From Leisingera daeponensis DSM 23529 (GTDB lineage Bacteria; Pseudomonadota; Alphaproteobacteria; Rhodobacterales; Rhodobacteraceae): DNA of 64,000 bases. The stretch lies in contig NZ_KI421500.1 of assembly GCF_000473145.1 (NCBI RefSeq), positions 1,054,225 to 1,118,224 on the forward strand, written 5' to 3'. The translations under genes and the position numbers were made by a program. Position 1 is the stretch's first letter, and the number at the start of each line of letters is the position of its first letter. Below the pieces are notes generated by a model, which ran no database searches, was not told the origin of the DNA, and saw nothing but the letters and a program-made list of their open reading frames with translations. Below are positions 9,543 through 19,042 of this stretch, in pieces.

Positions 9543-10715
9543 ATGATCCCCGTCAGCCAAGCCCTCGCGCATCTTCTGACACTGGTCTCCAATCTGGAAT
9601 CCGAAGATGTCCCCGTGGCGGAGGCCGCGGGCCGGGTTCTGGCCCGGGACATGCACGCCCGCCGCGACCAGCCGCCGTTTTCCGCCTCCGCCATGGACGG
9701 TTATGCCGTCAACGCGGCGGAGGTCGAGAGGCACGCGATGTTCAAGGTGATCGGAGAGGCCGCCGCGGGACATGCTTTTGACGGCCGCGTCGGCGCGGGC
9801 CAGGCGGTGCGCATCTTTACCGGCGCCCCGGTACCCGAGGGCGCAAGTTTCGTTGTAATTCAAGAAGATGTAAGCCGCACCGGCGATCTTATCACCATCA
9901 CGGATGACCCTGGCGCAAACCCCAACATCCGGCCGCGCGGCGGCGATTTTACCGATGGCGAAACCGTCACTGCGCCCCGGCTGCTGAGTGCTGCGGATGT
10001 CGCCCTGCTGGCCGCGATGAACATTCCCAGCGTTCCGGTCACGCGCCGCCCCGAGGTGGCGCTGATCTCCACCGGGGATGAGCTGGTAATGCCGGGCGCG
10101 GACCCCGGCCCGGACCAGATCATCGCCTCCAACACCTTCGGGCTCAAAGCGATGCTGGAGGGCTTTGGCGCCCGCGCCCGCATCCTGCCCATCGCGCAGG
10201 ACACCGAAAGCGCGCTGCGCACCGCTTTTGGACTGGCAGAGGGCGCCGATCTGGTGGTGACCATCGGCGGCGCCTCTGTCGGCGATCACGATCTGGTCGG
10301 CAAGGTGGCCCAGGATCTGGGCATGGAGCGCAGTTTCTACAAGGTTGCCATGCGCCCCGGCAAACCGCTGATGGCGGGCCGGATGGGATCTGCGGCCATG
10401 GTGGGCCTGCCCGGCAATCCGGTGTCCGCCATGGTCTGCGGCCACGTCTTCCTGGCGCCGATGGTCCGGGCGATGCTTGGCCTGCCGGACGCGGGCCAGC
10501 AGCTGCTGAACGCCCGGCTGGCGGAGCCGCTCGCCGCAAACGGCCCGCGGGCGCACTATATGCGGGCCCGCGCCGCCGACGGGGTCATCCGCGCCTATCC
10601 CGACCAGGACAGCTCGCTGCTGACGGTACTGGCCGAGGCCAACGCCCTTCTGATCCGCCCGCCCGGGGACAGCGCCCGTGTCGCAGGTGAGCCTGTGCAA
10701 TACCTGCCGATCTGA
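9543..10715 (+). CDS. moeA: molybdopterin molybdenumtransferase
   Basis: 390 aa. MoeA inserts molybdate into adenylylated molybdopterin. Visible are SASAMDGYAVNA near the N-terminus, IFTGAPVPEGA, VALISTGDELV with the GD motif, VVTIGGASVGDHD in the MPT-binding domain, and MRPGKPLMAGRM and VGLPGNPVSAMVCGHVF near the C-terminal lobe. Length is typical for a bacterial MoeA. The gene ends the trpG-to-moeA run; lexA follows after a promoter region with its own SOS box. Confidence 0.97.
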   Translation: MIPVSQALAHLLTLVSNLESEDVPVAEAAGRVLARDMHARRDQPPFSASAMDGYAVNAAEVERHAMFKVIGEAAAGHAFDGRVGAGQAVRIFTGAPVPEGASFVVIQEDVSRTGDLITITDDPGANPNIRPRGGDFTDGETVTAPRLLSAADVALLAAMNIPSVPVTRRPEVALISTGDELVMPGADPGPDQIIASNTFGLKAMLEGFGARARILPIAQDTESALRTAFGLAEGADLVVTIGGASVGDHDLVGKVAQDLGMERSFYKVAMRPGKPLMAGRMGSAAMVGLPGNPVSAMVCGHVFLAPMVRAMLGLPDAGQQLLNARLAEPLAANGPRAHYMRARAADGVIRAYPDQDSSLLTVLAEANALLIRPPGDSARVAGEPVQYLPI

Positions 10716-10727
10716 AGCCGCCTTCTC

Positions 10728-10740
10728 TTTGCAAAAATAC
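10728..10740. repeat. TTTGCAAAAATAC intergenic element, copy 1
   Basis: The same 13 bases occur at 57813-57825. Both copies sit between genes, shortly after a stop codon. Confidence 0.6.
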
Positions 10741-10801
10741 CCTCACGGCAGGCCCGCGCCTGTGGCACGCCCATTATCTGGCACAACCGCAAGCGGCCAT
10801 G

Positions 10802-10830
10802 TTGACACAAAACGTGAACATGCGTAGAAC
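10802..10830 (+). promoter_or_regulatory. lexA promoter with SOS box on the -10
   Basis: TTGACA (10802-10807) and TAGAAC (10825-10830) are 17 bp apart and fit a sigma-70 promoter. GAAC-N7-GAAC, the known alphaproteobacterial LexA site, occupies 10816-10830 and covers the spacer and -10. LexA bound here would block its own transcription. A GGAGGG ribosome-binding site at 10856-10861 precedes the ATG. Confidence 0.88.
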
Positions 10831-10868
10831 AAAAGAAAACATCTACACGAGGCGCGGAGGGAGCGGCG

Positions 10869-11576
10869 ATGCTCACGAAAAAACAGCTGGATTTGCTGGA
10901 ATTCATTCACAAACGCCTGCAGCGGGACGGGGTTCCGCCCAGTTTCGATGAGATGAAGGAAGCGCTGGACCTGCGCTCCAAATCCGGCATCCACCGGCTG
11001 ATCACCGCGCTGGAGGAGCGCGGCTTCATCCGGCGCCTGGCCCACCGCGCCCGCGCCATTGAGATCCTGCGCCTGCCCGACAGCCTGGGCGGCACCGCCG
11101 AACCGCAGGGGTTTGCCCCTAAGGTGATCGACGGCGGCCAGGCCAGCCCCCGCGCTGCCGCCGCCGCAGCGGCGGATCCGATGCGCCTGGCCGCGATTGA
11201 ACTGCCGGTGATGGGCCGCATCGCGGCCGGTGTGCCGATTGAGGCGATCAGCCAGGTCTCGCACCAGGTGGCGGTGCCGGGCGGCATGATTTCCCCCAAC
11301 GGCCAGCACTATGCGCTGGAGGTCAAGGGCGACTCGATGATCGAGGCCGGCATCAATGACGGCGATATCGTGGTGATCCGCGAAGCCGAAACCGCGGACA
11401 ACGGCGACATCGTGGTGGCGCTGGTCGAAGGCCAGGAAGCCACGCTGAAGTATTTCCAGCGTCAGGGCGGCATGATCGCGCTGGAGGCCGCAAACCCGGT
11501 CTATGAAACCCGGCGCTACCGCGAAGACCAAGTGCAGGTCCAGGGCCGCTTGGTCGGACTGATCCGCACTTACTGA
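10869..11576 (+). CDS. lexA: LexA repressor, SOS regulator
   Basis: 235 aa. LexA represses SOS genes and cleaves itself when RecA is activated by DNA damage. The N-terminal winged-helix domain starts [17 protein letters not shown] and has [21 protein letters not shown]. The predicted self-cleavage bond is Ala120-Gly121 in [11 protein letters not shown]; the catalytic dyad is Ser156 in [10 protein letters not shown] and Lys194 in EATLKYF. A ~40-residue Ala-rich hinge separates the domains. It is followed on the opposite strand by comEC, whose end overlaps the lexA end by 7 nt. Confidence 0.98.
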   Translation: MLTKKQLDLLEFIHKRLQRDGVPPSFDEMKEALDLRSKSGIHRLITALEERGFIRRLAHRARAIEILRLPDSLGGTAEPQGFAPKVIDGGQASPRAAAAAAADPMRLAAIELPVMGRIAAGVPIEAISQVSHQVAVPGGMISPNGQHYALEVKGDSMIEAGINDGDIVVIREAETADNGDIVVALVEGQEATLKYFQRQGGMIALEAANPVYETRRYREDQVQVQGRLVGLIRTY

Positions 11577-13639
11577 GACGCCGCCGCCGCGCCCAGCAGG
11601 CGGCGCAGGCGCAGCACCTCCGGCCCTTCCGGCTGCCATCCGCTCCACAGGCGCATACCGGTTGCTGCGCGGGCCGTCAGCAGCCGGCCATCGGGCCGCA
11701 CCGCGATGCTGCCGGTCTGCCGCAGGATGCCCGGCGTCAGCACCAAACAGCCGGCCGACGCCGCGCCGGCCGCAGCGGACACGACAATATCGCCCTCTTT
11801 ACAATTGCTTGCCTGCAGCAGCTCACGTTTCCCCGGGGCGTGGACCAGCCGCACGCCCGCACCGTGCCAGACCGGCAGCGCGCCGTCCCGGACCTTCCAG
11901 CGGGCCGCCGCTTCCGGCTGGGTGGCTGCGTCGCCGTCATTCTCCAGCCAGATCCCGGCGGTGAACCCCTGCCCCTTGGCGCGGGACAAGGCGCGCCCCT
12001 CTGCCTCCATCACCCCGATCAGCCCGCCGGAGCTGGCGATGATCACCGGCGGGCGCTCCGCCCCGCTCCAGATCCACAGCGCAGCAGCCGCGGGCAGCAG
12101 CCCTGCGAGCCGCAAGCGCCCCTGCCAGATCACCGCAAACACCATGCCGGAGGCAAACAGCGGCAGCACGGCGCTGTCCGGCGCTGTCACCTGGGACACC
12201 GCGCCCTCAAACCCGGACACCGTCCGCGCCACCGCCAGGATCCAGTCCATCCCCCACCGCATCACCGTCAGGCCGATGCCCTCCAGGCCGGCGGGCAGCA
12301 GACACAGCGCCAGCACGGCGGCGGGTATCACGACGGTGCCCATAACCGGCACTGCCAGCAGATTTGCAAGAAGACCGTAGTGCGGCAGCGTGTTGAAATG
12401 CGCCGCTGCAAAGGGTGCCGTGGCAGCGCCGGCCACAGCGGAGGAGATCACCAGTGCAGCCACCGGCCGCAGCCAGCGCGGCCCCAGCGGCACCCCGCCG
12501 TCCCGCACCGCGGCAAACACCGCCACCAGCGCAGCCGTCGCGGCAAAGCTCATCTGGAAGCCGGGGCTCAGCAGGCTTTCGGGCCGCCGCAGCAGCACGA
12601 TCAGCGCCGCCAGCGCCACCGCCCGCAGGGTGATCGCGCGCCGGTTCAGCAGCACCGCGCCCAGCATCACCGCAACCATGACAAAGGCCCGCTCCGTCGC
12701 CACATTGCCGCCTGACAGCAACAGATAACCGGCCCCCGCGATCAAGGCGGCCAGCGCCGCCAGCTTCCGCACCGGCCAGCGCAAGGCCAGCGGCGGCACC
12801 AGGCAGAACAGCACCCGCACTGCGGCAAAGACAAACCCGGTCAGCAGCCCCATGTGCAGGCCCGAGATGGCCAGCAGATGCGCCAGGTTGCTCTTGCGCA
12901 GCGCCGCCAGCGTCTGCTCCCCGACACCGCTGCGGTCGCCTGCGGTGAGGGCCGCGGCAAAGCCGCCGGTCTCTCCCGGGATCCGCTGCTGCAGGTGCTG
13001 CGCCATTTCCCGGCGCAGCCGCTCCACCGGCACGCTGTCCCCCGGCGCGCCGGCCAGCAGCACCGGCACTCTGGTATACCCCAGGCCGCCCAGCTGCATG
13101 AACCAGGCATGGCGGCGGAAGTCGAAGCCGCCCGGCTCCGCCGGGCCCTGTGGCGGCAGCAGATGCGCGGTTGTCATCACCAGCGCGCCGGGCGGCGGCA
13201 CCGCGTCCTGCCCTGTCAGGGAAATCCGCACCCGTTCGGGCGTTTTCGCGGCGGGAACGTCCAGCCGCACCTGATCAAGGGTCAGCCGCAAGGCATCGGT
13301 CGGGGAGCGGTCCACCGAGACCACCCGCCCCTCCACCGGCCCGTAATAGCGAAAATCCAGAACCGGCGCCGCAACCCAATGGGCACGAGCACCCGCCAGG
13401 CACAGGCCCGCGGCCGCAAAGGCCGGTGCCCAGCACAGGAACGCCAAGGGCCGCAGTTGCACCGCCGCCCAGGCCAGCAGCAGCCCAGCCGCCGCAAGGC
13501 CGGCATAGACCGTCCAGCCCGGTTCGCTTTTCAAACTGAAATAGGCCCCGATCCCGGCGCCCAGAAACACTGGAATCCAGGGGAACAGATGCCCCCGCTG
13601 CGCCTGCAGCAGGTCTGCGATGGCTGTGCTCAGCCGCAT
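11570..13639 (-). CDS. comEC: ComEC/Rec2-family DNA uptake channel protein
   Basis: 689 aa from the ATG at 13639, which has a G-rich ribosome-binding stretch; a GTG at 13681 would add 14 residues. N-terminal hydrophobic segments precede a DUF4131-like soluble region ([16 protein letters not shown]). The competence domain follows, with [15 protein letters not shown], then many membrane segments to about residue 540. The C-terminal ~150 residues lack the HxHxDH motif of a metallo-beta-lactamase domain, so this is a form without a recognisable nuclease. The family brings single-stranded DNA across the inner membrane in transformation. It sits convergent to lexA and divergent from gltX. Confidence 0.88.
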   Translation of the reverse strand: MRLSTAIADLLQAQRGHLFPWIPVFLGAGIGAYFSLKSEPGWTVYAGLAAAGLLLAWAAVQLRPLAFLCWAPAFAAAGLCLAGARAHWVAAPVLDFRYYGPVEGRVVSVDRSPTDALRLTLDQVRLDVPAAKTPERVRISLTGQDAVPPPGALVMTTAHLLPPQGPAEPGGFDFRRHAWFMQLGGLGYTRVPVLLAGAPGDSVPVERLRREMAQHLQQRIPGETGGFAAALTAGDRSGVGEQTLAALRKSNLAHLLAISGLHMGLLTGFVFAAVRVLFCLVPPLALRWPVRKLAALAALIAGAGYLLLSGGNVATERAFVMVAVMLGAVLLNRRAITLRAVALAALIVLLRRPESLLSPGFQMSFAATAALVAVFAAVRDGGVPLGPRWLRPVAALVISSAVAGAATAPFAAAHFNTLPHYGLLANLLAVPVMGTVVIPAAVLALCLLPAGLEGIGLTVMRWGMDWILAVARTVSGFEGAVSQVTAPDSAVLPLFASGMVFAVIWQGRLRLAGLLPAAAALWIWSGAERPPVIIASSGGLIGVMEAEGRALSRAKGQGFTAGIWLENDGDAATQPEAAARWKVRDGALPVWHGAGVRLVHAPGKRELLQASNCKEGDIVVSAAAGAASAGCLVLTPGILRQTGSIAVRPDGRLLTARAATGMRLWSGWQPEGPEVLRLRRLLGAAAASQ

Positions 13640-13718
13640 GCTTGCCCCCCGCCTTCTGGCCCGGTAGACAGGCGGAAACACTACGCCTCACATGGTTTCC
13701 AAAAGGTAAATCCTGCAC

Positions 13719-15119
13719 ATGACCCAACCGGTTGTCACCCGTTTCGCGCCGTCTCCCACCGGCTTTCTGCACATCGGCGGCGCCCGCACCGCGCTGTTCA
13801 ACTGGCTGTATGCCCGCGGCCGCGGCGGCAAATTCCTGCTGCGGATCGAGGATACCGACCGCGAACGCTCCACCCCCGAAGCCACCGCCGCCATCCTGCA
13901 GGGCATGGCGTGGCTGGGCCTGGATCATGACGGCGAGGTGATCAGCCAGTTCGAACGCGCCGACCGCCACGCCGAGGTCGCCAATCAGCTGCTGGCCGAA
14001 GGCAAGGCCTACAAATGCTTTGCCACCCAGGAGGAAATCGCCGCCTTCCGCGAGCAGGCGAAGGCCGAGGGCAAATCCACCCTCTACCGCTCGCCCTGGC
14101 GCGACGCCGGTGCGGCCAGCCACCCGGACGCGCCTTATGTGATCCGCATCAAGGCGCCGCAGGACGGCGTCACTGTGATCAAGGATCAGGTGCAGGGCGA
14201 CGTGACCATCCGCAACGATCAGCTCGATGACATGATCCTGCTGCGCTCCGACGGCACCCCGGTTTACATGCTGGCGGTGGTGGTCGATGACCACGACATG
14301 GGCGTGACCCATGTGATCCGCGGCGACGACCACCTGAACAATGCCGCCCGCCAGATGATGATCTATGAGGCGATGGGCTGGGACGTGCCGGTCTGGGCCC
14401 ATATCCCGCTGATCCACGGCCCGGACGGCAAGAAACTCTCCAAGCGCCACGGCGCCCTGGGCGCGCAGGAATACCAGGCGATGGGCTATCCGGCGGCCGG
14501 CATGCGCAATTACCTGGCACGCCTCGGCTGGTCGCATGGCGATGACGAATTTTTTACGGACAGCCAGGCCAAAGAGTGGTTTAATTTCGACGGTATCGGC
14601 AAAAGCCCCGCCCGGTTTGACACCAAGAAGCTGGAAAACCTCTGCGGCCAGCATATTGCCGTTAGCGATGATGCTGCACTGCGGCAGGAAATCAGCGAGT
14701 ACCTGGCGGCTGCCGGGAAACCCGCCCTGACTGACGCGCAGTCACAAGGGCTGGAAGCTGCGATGTATTGCCTCAAGGACCGGGCCCGCACATTCCCGGA
14801 ACTGCTTGAAAAAGCACATTTTATCCTCGCCACACGGCCTCTTGAACGGGACGAGAAGGCAGAAAAAGCACTGTCGTCTGTATCCGATGGTATACTGGAA
14901 GAATTGACGCCGCAGCTGCAAAATGCTAGCTGGGTCCGTGACGATCTGGAGGCGCTTCTGAACGCATTTGCAGAAGCACATGATACCAAGTTCGGCAAAC
15001 TGGCAGGCCCGTTGCGGGCTGCGCTTGCGGGCCGGGCGGTAACGCCTTCGGTGTTCGATATGATGCTGATTCTGGGCCGCGATGAAACCATCGCCCGGCT
15101 CAAAGACGCGACGGGCTGA
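13719..15119 (+). CDS. gltX: glutamyl-tRNA synthetase
   Basis: 466 aa, class I aminoacyl-tRNA synthetase that charges tRNA-Glu (and possibly tRNA-Gln, if the organism uses GatCAB). The HIGH signature appears as [15 protein letters not shown] and the KMSKS signature as KKLSKRHG. Other blocks are [11 protein letters not shown] and [10 protein letters not shown]. Length fits a bacterial discriminating or non-discriminating GluRS. The gene is divergent from comEC with an 80-nt intergenic region. gltA follows after a 126-nt gap with its own leader. Confidence 0.97.
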   Translation: MTQPVVTRFAPSPTGFLHIGGARTALFNWLYARGRGGKFLLRIEDTDRERSTPEATAAILQGMAWLGLDHDGEVISQFERADRHAEVANQLLAEGKAYKCFATQEEIAAFREQAKAEGKSTLYRSPWRDAGAASHPDAPYVIRIKAPQDGVTVIKDQVQGDVTIRNDQLDDMILLRSDGTPVYMLAVVVDDHDMGVTHVIRGDDHLNNAARQMMIYEAMGWDVPVWAHIPLIHGPDGKKLSKRHGALGAQEYQAMGYPAAGMRNYLARLGWSHGDDEFFTDSQAKEWFNFDGIGKSPARFDTKKLENLCGQHIAVSDDAALRQEISEYLAAAGKPALTDAQSQGLEAAMYCLKDRARTFPELLEKAHFILATRPLERDEKAEKALSSVSDGILEELTPQLQNASWVRDDLEALLNAFAEAHDTKFGKLAGPLRAALAGRAVTPSVFDMMLILGRDETIARLKDATG

Positions 15120-15163
15120 TCCTGGCCTTTACGCCCGGGTAAGCCCGTTTAGATAAGACAAAC

Positions 15164-15183
15164 CCTGCGCGACTCAGCGCAGG
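15164..15183 (+). other. hairpin in the gltA leader
   Basis: CCTGCGC / GCGCAGG with a 6-nt loop lies between gltX and gltA. There is no T-run, so it is more likely an mRNA leader structure than a terminator. A weak TAGATA -10-like sequence lies just upstream (15150-15155). Confidence 0.35.
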
Positions 15184-15245
15184 CGCTGCCCCGCATGAAA
15201 ACGCCTGACCGGTCGCTTTCGTGCCTGTAACAGGAAGGGACATCC

Positions 15246-16541
15246 ATGACCGAGACACAGAAATCTGCCACGCTCAGCCTGAATGGCGAAACATACGAGC
15301 TGCCCATTTTCTCGCCAACGGCCGGGCCAGATGTCCTCGACATCCGCAAGCTCTACGCGCAGGCAGGTGTGTTCACCTATGACCCGGGTTTCACCTCCAC
15401 CGCCAGCTGCGACAGCACCATCACCTATATTGATGGCGGCAAGGGCGAGCTGCTGCACCGCGGCTACCCGATCGACCAGCTGGCGTCGAAATCGCATTAC
15501 CTGGAAGTCTGCTACCTGCTGCTCTACGGCGAGCTGCCGACCGCCGCGCAGCTCGAGGATTTCGAGACCCGTGTGACCCGTCACACCATGGTGCACGAGC
15601 AGATGCACAACTTCTTCCGCGGCTTCCGCCGCGACGCGCACCCGATGGCGACCCTGGTGGGCGTGGTCGGCGCGATGTCGGCCTTCTACCACGACTCGCT
15701 GGACGTGACCGACCCCTGGCAGCGCGAAGTTGCCGCCATCCGTCTGATCGCCAAGCTGCCGACCATTGCCGCGATGGCCTACAAGTACTCGATCGGCCAG
15801 CCCTTCGTTTACCCGCGCAACGATCTGGATTACGCGGCCAACTTCCTGCACATGTGCTTCTCGGTTCCGGCCGAGGAATACCACGTGAACCCGATCCTGA
15901 GCCGCGCGATGGACCGGATCTTCATCCTGCACGCCGACCACGAGCAGAACGCCTCCACCTCGACCGTGCGTCTGGCGTCCTCTTCCGGCGCCAACCCGTT
16001 TGCCTGTATCGCGGCCGGCATCGCCTGCCTCTGGGGCCCGGCCCACGGCGGCGCCAACCAGGCCTGCCTGGAGATGCTCAAGGAAATCGGCTCGGTTGAC
16101 CGCATCCCGGAGTTCATCGAACGCGCCAAGGACAAGAACGATCCGTTCCGCCTGATGGGCTTTGGCCACCGCGTGTACAAGAACACCGACCCGCGCGCCA
16201 AAGTGCTGAAGCAATCCGCGGATGAGGTTCTGGAGCTGCTGGGCGTCGAGGACAACCCGCTGCTGCAGGTCGCCAAGGAACTTGAGCGCACCGCGCTCAA
16301 CGACCCCTACTTCATCGAGAAGAAGCTGTTCCCGAACGTCGACTTCTACTCCGGTATCATTCTGGAGGCGATGGGCTTCCCGACCTCGATGTTCACCCCG
16401 ATCTTCGCGCTGTCGCGCACCGTCGGCTGGATCTCGCAGTGGAAAGAGATGATTGCAGATCCGCAGAACAAGATCGGCCGCCCGCGTCAGCTGTACCTGG
16501 GCGAGACCCTGCGCGACTACGTCGACATCGAAAAGCGCTAA
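15246..16541 (+). CDS. gltA: citrate synthase
   Basis: 431 aa, a type II (hexameric, Gram-negative) citrate synthase by length and start ([27 protein letters not shown]). It condenses acetyl-CoA and oxaloacetate at the entry of the TCA cycle. Visible active-site regions are [33 protein letters not shown] and [19 protein letters not shown], with catalytic His in the last two. PDFYSG-type ending [15 protein letters not shown] is present. It stands alone and ends at a strong intrinsic terminator. Confidence 0.98.
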   Translation: MTETQKSATLSLNGETYELPIFSPTAGPDVLDIRKLYAQAGVFTYDPGFTSTASCDSTITYIDGGKGELLHRGYPIDQLASKSHYLEVCYLLLYGELPTAAQLEDFETRVTRHTMVHEQMHNFFRGFRRDAHPMATLVGVVGAMSAFYHDSLDVTDPWQREVAAIRLIAKLPTIAAMAYKYSIGQPFVYPRNDLDYAANFLHMCFSVPAEEYHVNPILSRAMDRIFILHADHEQNASTSTVRLASSSGANPFACIAAGIACLWGPAHGGANQACLEMLKEIGSVDRIPEFIERAKDKNDPFRLMGFGHRVYKNTDPRAKVLKQSADEVLELLGVEDNPLLQVAKELERTALNDPYFIEKKLFPNVDFYSGIILEAMGFPTSMFTPIFALSRTVGWISQWKEMIADPQNKIGRPRQLYLGETLRDYVDIEKR

Positions 16542-16562
16542 GCGCTGCTCAGACGTCAAGAC

Positions 16563-16591
16563 AAACGCCCCGCATCGCGCGGGGCGTTTTT
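16563..16591 (+). terminator. intrinsic terminator of gltA
   Basis: An 11-bp perfect stem (AAACGCCCCGC / GCGGGGCGTTT) with a 5-nt loop, running into five T residues, lies 22 nt after the gltA stop. Confidence 0.95.
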
Positions 16592-16824
16592 CGTTTGGCG
16601 GCAGTGTGTCCGGCGGTGTGCGGCCGGCTCTGCTCCGGTCCCGCCGGGCAACAATTCCACCGTGGGCCGCACACTGTTTCTCAGGAAAGTTCAATATTTA
16701 CGGGTATTTGACTAAACCTGCACAACCCGGTACTGAACTCATTAGTTTACTTGGTTCTGGCAGAGCGCCCCCACGCGCGCGGAATTGCAGAACGCCACTG
16801 CCAGGCGGCAACGGGATTGATGAC

Positions 16825-17634
16825 ATGGAACTTTTGATCTTGCTTGGGATTGGCCTGACCATTGGCGGTGTGGCCTTGGCGATGGACGATGATGATGATC
16901 AAATCAAGGGCGACACCACCGCTGACGCGACTGAAGGCAACGATGACCTGGCTGGGGCATCTGGCGACGACACCATTTTTGCCAAGGATGGCCTCGATAT
17001 TATTGACGGGAATGGCGGCGACGACAGGCTGTTCGGCCAGGATGGGGAGGATCTTCTGCTGGGAGGTGCGGGCAATGATTTCCTCCGTGGCGGTTCAGAT
17101 TCCGACATAATCATTGATGCAGAAGGCAGTGACACCTTGATTGGCGACTTGGGGCACGATCTGATTGTCGCAACCAATGCAGTTGATCCGGACGTCACAT
17201 TGCAAATCGTCAGAGACTGGATCGACAATGATGACCCCGATGAAAATATACAGCTGGAACGCGACCTGAGCGCGCCGGACACCGACGATGATGCGGACGT
17301 GATCCAGGCCGGCTATGGCGATGACGATGTCTATGCTGGCAACGGTGACACAGTGAGCTTGGGTGCGGGAGAGGATGCCCTCTTCCTCGGCGATTGGATC
17401 GAACCCGGCGATGAGCCGGTGGTCTTGACCGACTACAGCCCGCTCGAAGACATGATCGTTTATTACTATGACGGTTCCGGTCCTACCCCTGAAATTACAG
17501 TCGAAAACACGCTGGACGAACTGGGCGATGAAGACGATGCTCTTCTTATGGCTGACGGAAACGTCTTTGCTCGGATCGAGGGCGCTGGCGGCCTGATTTC
17601 GCCGCACAACATCCGGGTTCTCGAGCGCGAGTAG
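16825..17634 (+). CDS. RTX-like calcium-binding repeat protein with N-terminal membrane segment
   Basis: 269 aa. The N-terminus MELLILLGIGLTIGGVALAM is one hydrophobic segment followed at once by DDDDD. Residues ~35-110 hold imperfect RTX nonapeptides (GNGGDDRLFGQDGEDLLLGG, GAGNDFLRGG), which in the family bind calcium in a beta-roll. A more degenerate acidic region runs to ~200, followed by a C-terminal part ending NIRVLERE. The protein is very acidic and has no cysteine that I could see. Secretion route and function are unknown; a cell-surface or membrane-tethered role is inference. The ATG at 16825 is chosen because upstream codons show no coding character. Confidence 0.72.
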   Translation: MELLILLGIGLTIGGVALAMDDDDDQIKGDTTADATEGNDDLAGASGDDTIFAKDGLDIIDGNGGDDRLFGQDGEDLLLGGAGNDFLRGGSDSDIIIDAEGSDTLIGDLGHDLIVATNAVDPDVTLQIVRDWIDNDDPDENIQLERDLSAPDTDDDADVIQAGYGDDDVYAGNGDTVSLGAGEDALFLGDWIEPGDEPVVLTDYSPLEDMIVYYYDGSGPTPEITVENTLDELGDEDDALLMADGNVFARIEGAGGLISPHNIRVLERE

Positions 17635-17639
17635 CGGCG

Positions 17640-17658
17640 GCCGGAGACAGGCTCCGGC
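17640..17658 (+). terminator. hairpin after the RTX-like gene
   Basis: GCCGGAG / CTCCGGC with a 5-nt loop lies 5 nt after the stop. There is no clear T-run, so termination may be partial. Confidence 0.4.
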
Positions 17659-17680
17659 ATCCGCGTGTGTTTGCCGCGCC

Positions 17681-18457
17681 TCAGCGCCCCTCGAACTTCG
17701 CGGGGCGTTTTTCCATGAAGGCGGTGACGCCTTCCAGGAAGTCCCGGGTCTTGCCGCACTGGCCCTGCAGATGCGCCTCTTCCGACAACTGCTCCATCAG
17801 GCTGCGGCCGGTGCTTTCGCGCAGGGCGGATTTGGTGGCGGCAAAGGCCTTGCTGGGGCCTTGGGCCAGATAGGCGGCCCGCGCGCGCCAATGGGCGTCG
17901 AACTCCGCGTCCGGCACCGCTTCCCAGATCATGCCCCAGTCGCTGGCCTGCTGCGCGCTGATGCGGTCGGCAAACAGCGCCGCGCCCATCGCCTTGGCCA
18001 TGCCAACCTGGCGCGGCAGGAACCAGGTGCCGCCGGCATCGGGCATCAGGCCGATCTTGCTGAAGGCCTGCATGAAAAACGCGCTTTCGCTGGCGATCAC
18101 CACATCCGCGGCCAGCGCCAGGCTGGCGCCGGCACCGGCTGCGGCGCCGTTCACCGCGGCCACCACCGGCACCGGGCAGTTATAGATCGCCTCGACCATC
18201 GGCAGGTATTCGTCGCGCAGCGTGCGCTCCAGATCCAGATCGCCAGAGCCGGAGGCGTCGCTCAGGTCCTGTCCGGAACAGAAGGCATCGCCCGCGCCGG
18301 TCAGGACCACCGCCCGCGCCTCGGCCTGCGCGGCCTGCATGGCATGGGTGATTTCCGAGCGCATCCGGCTGGTCAGCGCGTTTTTCCTGTTGGCCCGGTT
18401 CAGGGTGATGACGGCCAGCCCGTCCTCCAGCGTGAACAGGATTTCCTTGTAGTCCAT
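17681..18457 (-). CDS. enoyl-CoA hydratase/isomerase family, PaaG-like
   Basis: 258 aa, crotonase fold. The oxyanion-hole segments are GAGDAFCSGQDLSD and AVNGAAAGAGASLALAADVVIAS. MPDAGGTWFLPRQVG is a pattern shared with PaaG, the phenylacetyl-CoA epoxide isomerase, and with some enoyl-CoA hydratases. There are no other paa genes in the window, so a general acyl-CoA hydratase or isomerase role is equally likely. It lies 102 nt downstream of ccmH on the same strand, with no functional link visible. Confidence 0.85.
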   Translation of the reverse strand: MDYKEILFTLEDGLAVITLNRANRKNALTSRMRSEITHAMQAAQAEARAVVLTGAGDAFCSGQDLSDASGSGDLDLERTLRDEYLPMVEAIYNCPVPVVAAVNGAAAGAGASLALAADVVIASESAFFMQAFSKIGLMPDAGGTWFLPRQVGMAKAMGAALFADRISAQQASDWGMIWEAVPDAEFDAHWRARAAYLAQGPSKAFAATKSALRESTGRSLMEQLSEEAHLQGQCGKTRDFLEGVTAFMEKRPAKFEGR

Positions 18458-18559
18458 AGGGTTGCCTCATGCAGCTTGCGTCCCGCCGGCGCTGTGCCAG
18501 CGGGCCTGTTTGGCGCCATGGTGACGCAAAGCCCTGCCGCCGGAAAGCCGGACCCGGCG

Positions 18560-19042
18560 TCAATCCTCCAGGATTTTCCGCAGCCGGTCCTGCTCTTCCG
18601 CGCTCAGCCCCGCCTCTGCCGTTTTTGGCGCCCGGGAGCGGCCGCGGATGTAGAACAGCGCCATCACCAGCGCCGCCAGCAGCATCAGCGGCCCCGCAGC
18701 CCACAGCAGCCAGTTGGCCCCGCTGGCGGTGGGGCGCAGCAGCACGTATTCGCCGTAGCGGGCAACGATGAAATCCATCGCCTCCCGGTCGCTGTCGCCC
18801 GCCACCAGCCGCTCGCGCAGCAGCACGCGCAGGTCGCGCGCCAGTTCCGCGTTGGATTCGTCGATGCTTTCATTGCGGCAGACCAGGCAGCGCAGGTCCT
18901 TGGACAGCTCCCGCGCGCGCGCTTCCAGCGCCGGGTCCGCCAGGATCTCGTCCGGCTCCACCGCCAGCGCAGGCGCCGGGGTGAACAGCGCCGCGGCCAT
19001 CAGGGCGGCCAGGGCCAGGATCAGAACACGCATCGGTTTCAT
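18560..19042 (-). CDS. ccmH: cytochrome c maturation protein CcmH (CycL)
   Basis: 160 aa. CcmH is a membrane-anchored periplasmic thiol protein that helps reduce apocytochrome c for haem ligation with CcmF. A signal or anchor segment is at residues 1-27. LRCLVCRNESIDES carries the redox pair Cys52 and Cys55, followed by the three-helix domain, a C-terminal membrane segment (NWLLWAAGPLMLLAALVMALFYI) and a short cytoplasmic tail. The start overlaps the ccmF stop (ATGA), so the two are coupled. Confidence 0.95.
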   Translation of the reverse strand: MKPMRVLILALAALMAAALFTPAPALAVEPDEILADPALEARARELSKDLRCLVCRNESIDESNAELARDLRVLLRERLVAGDSDREAMDFIVARYGEYVLLRPTASGANWLLWAAGPLMLLAALVMALFYIRGRSRAPKTAEAGLSAEEQDRLRKILED

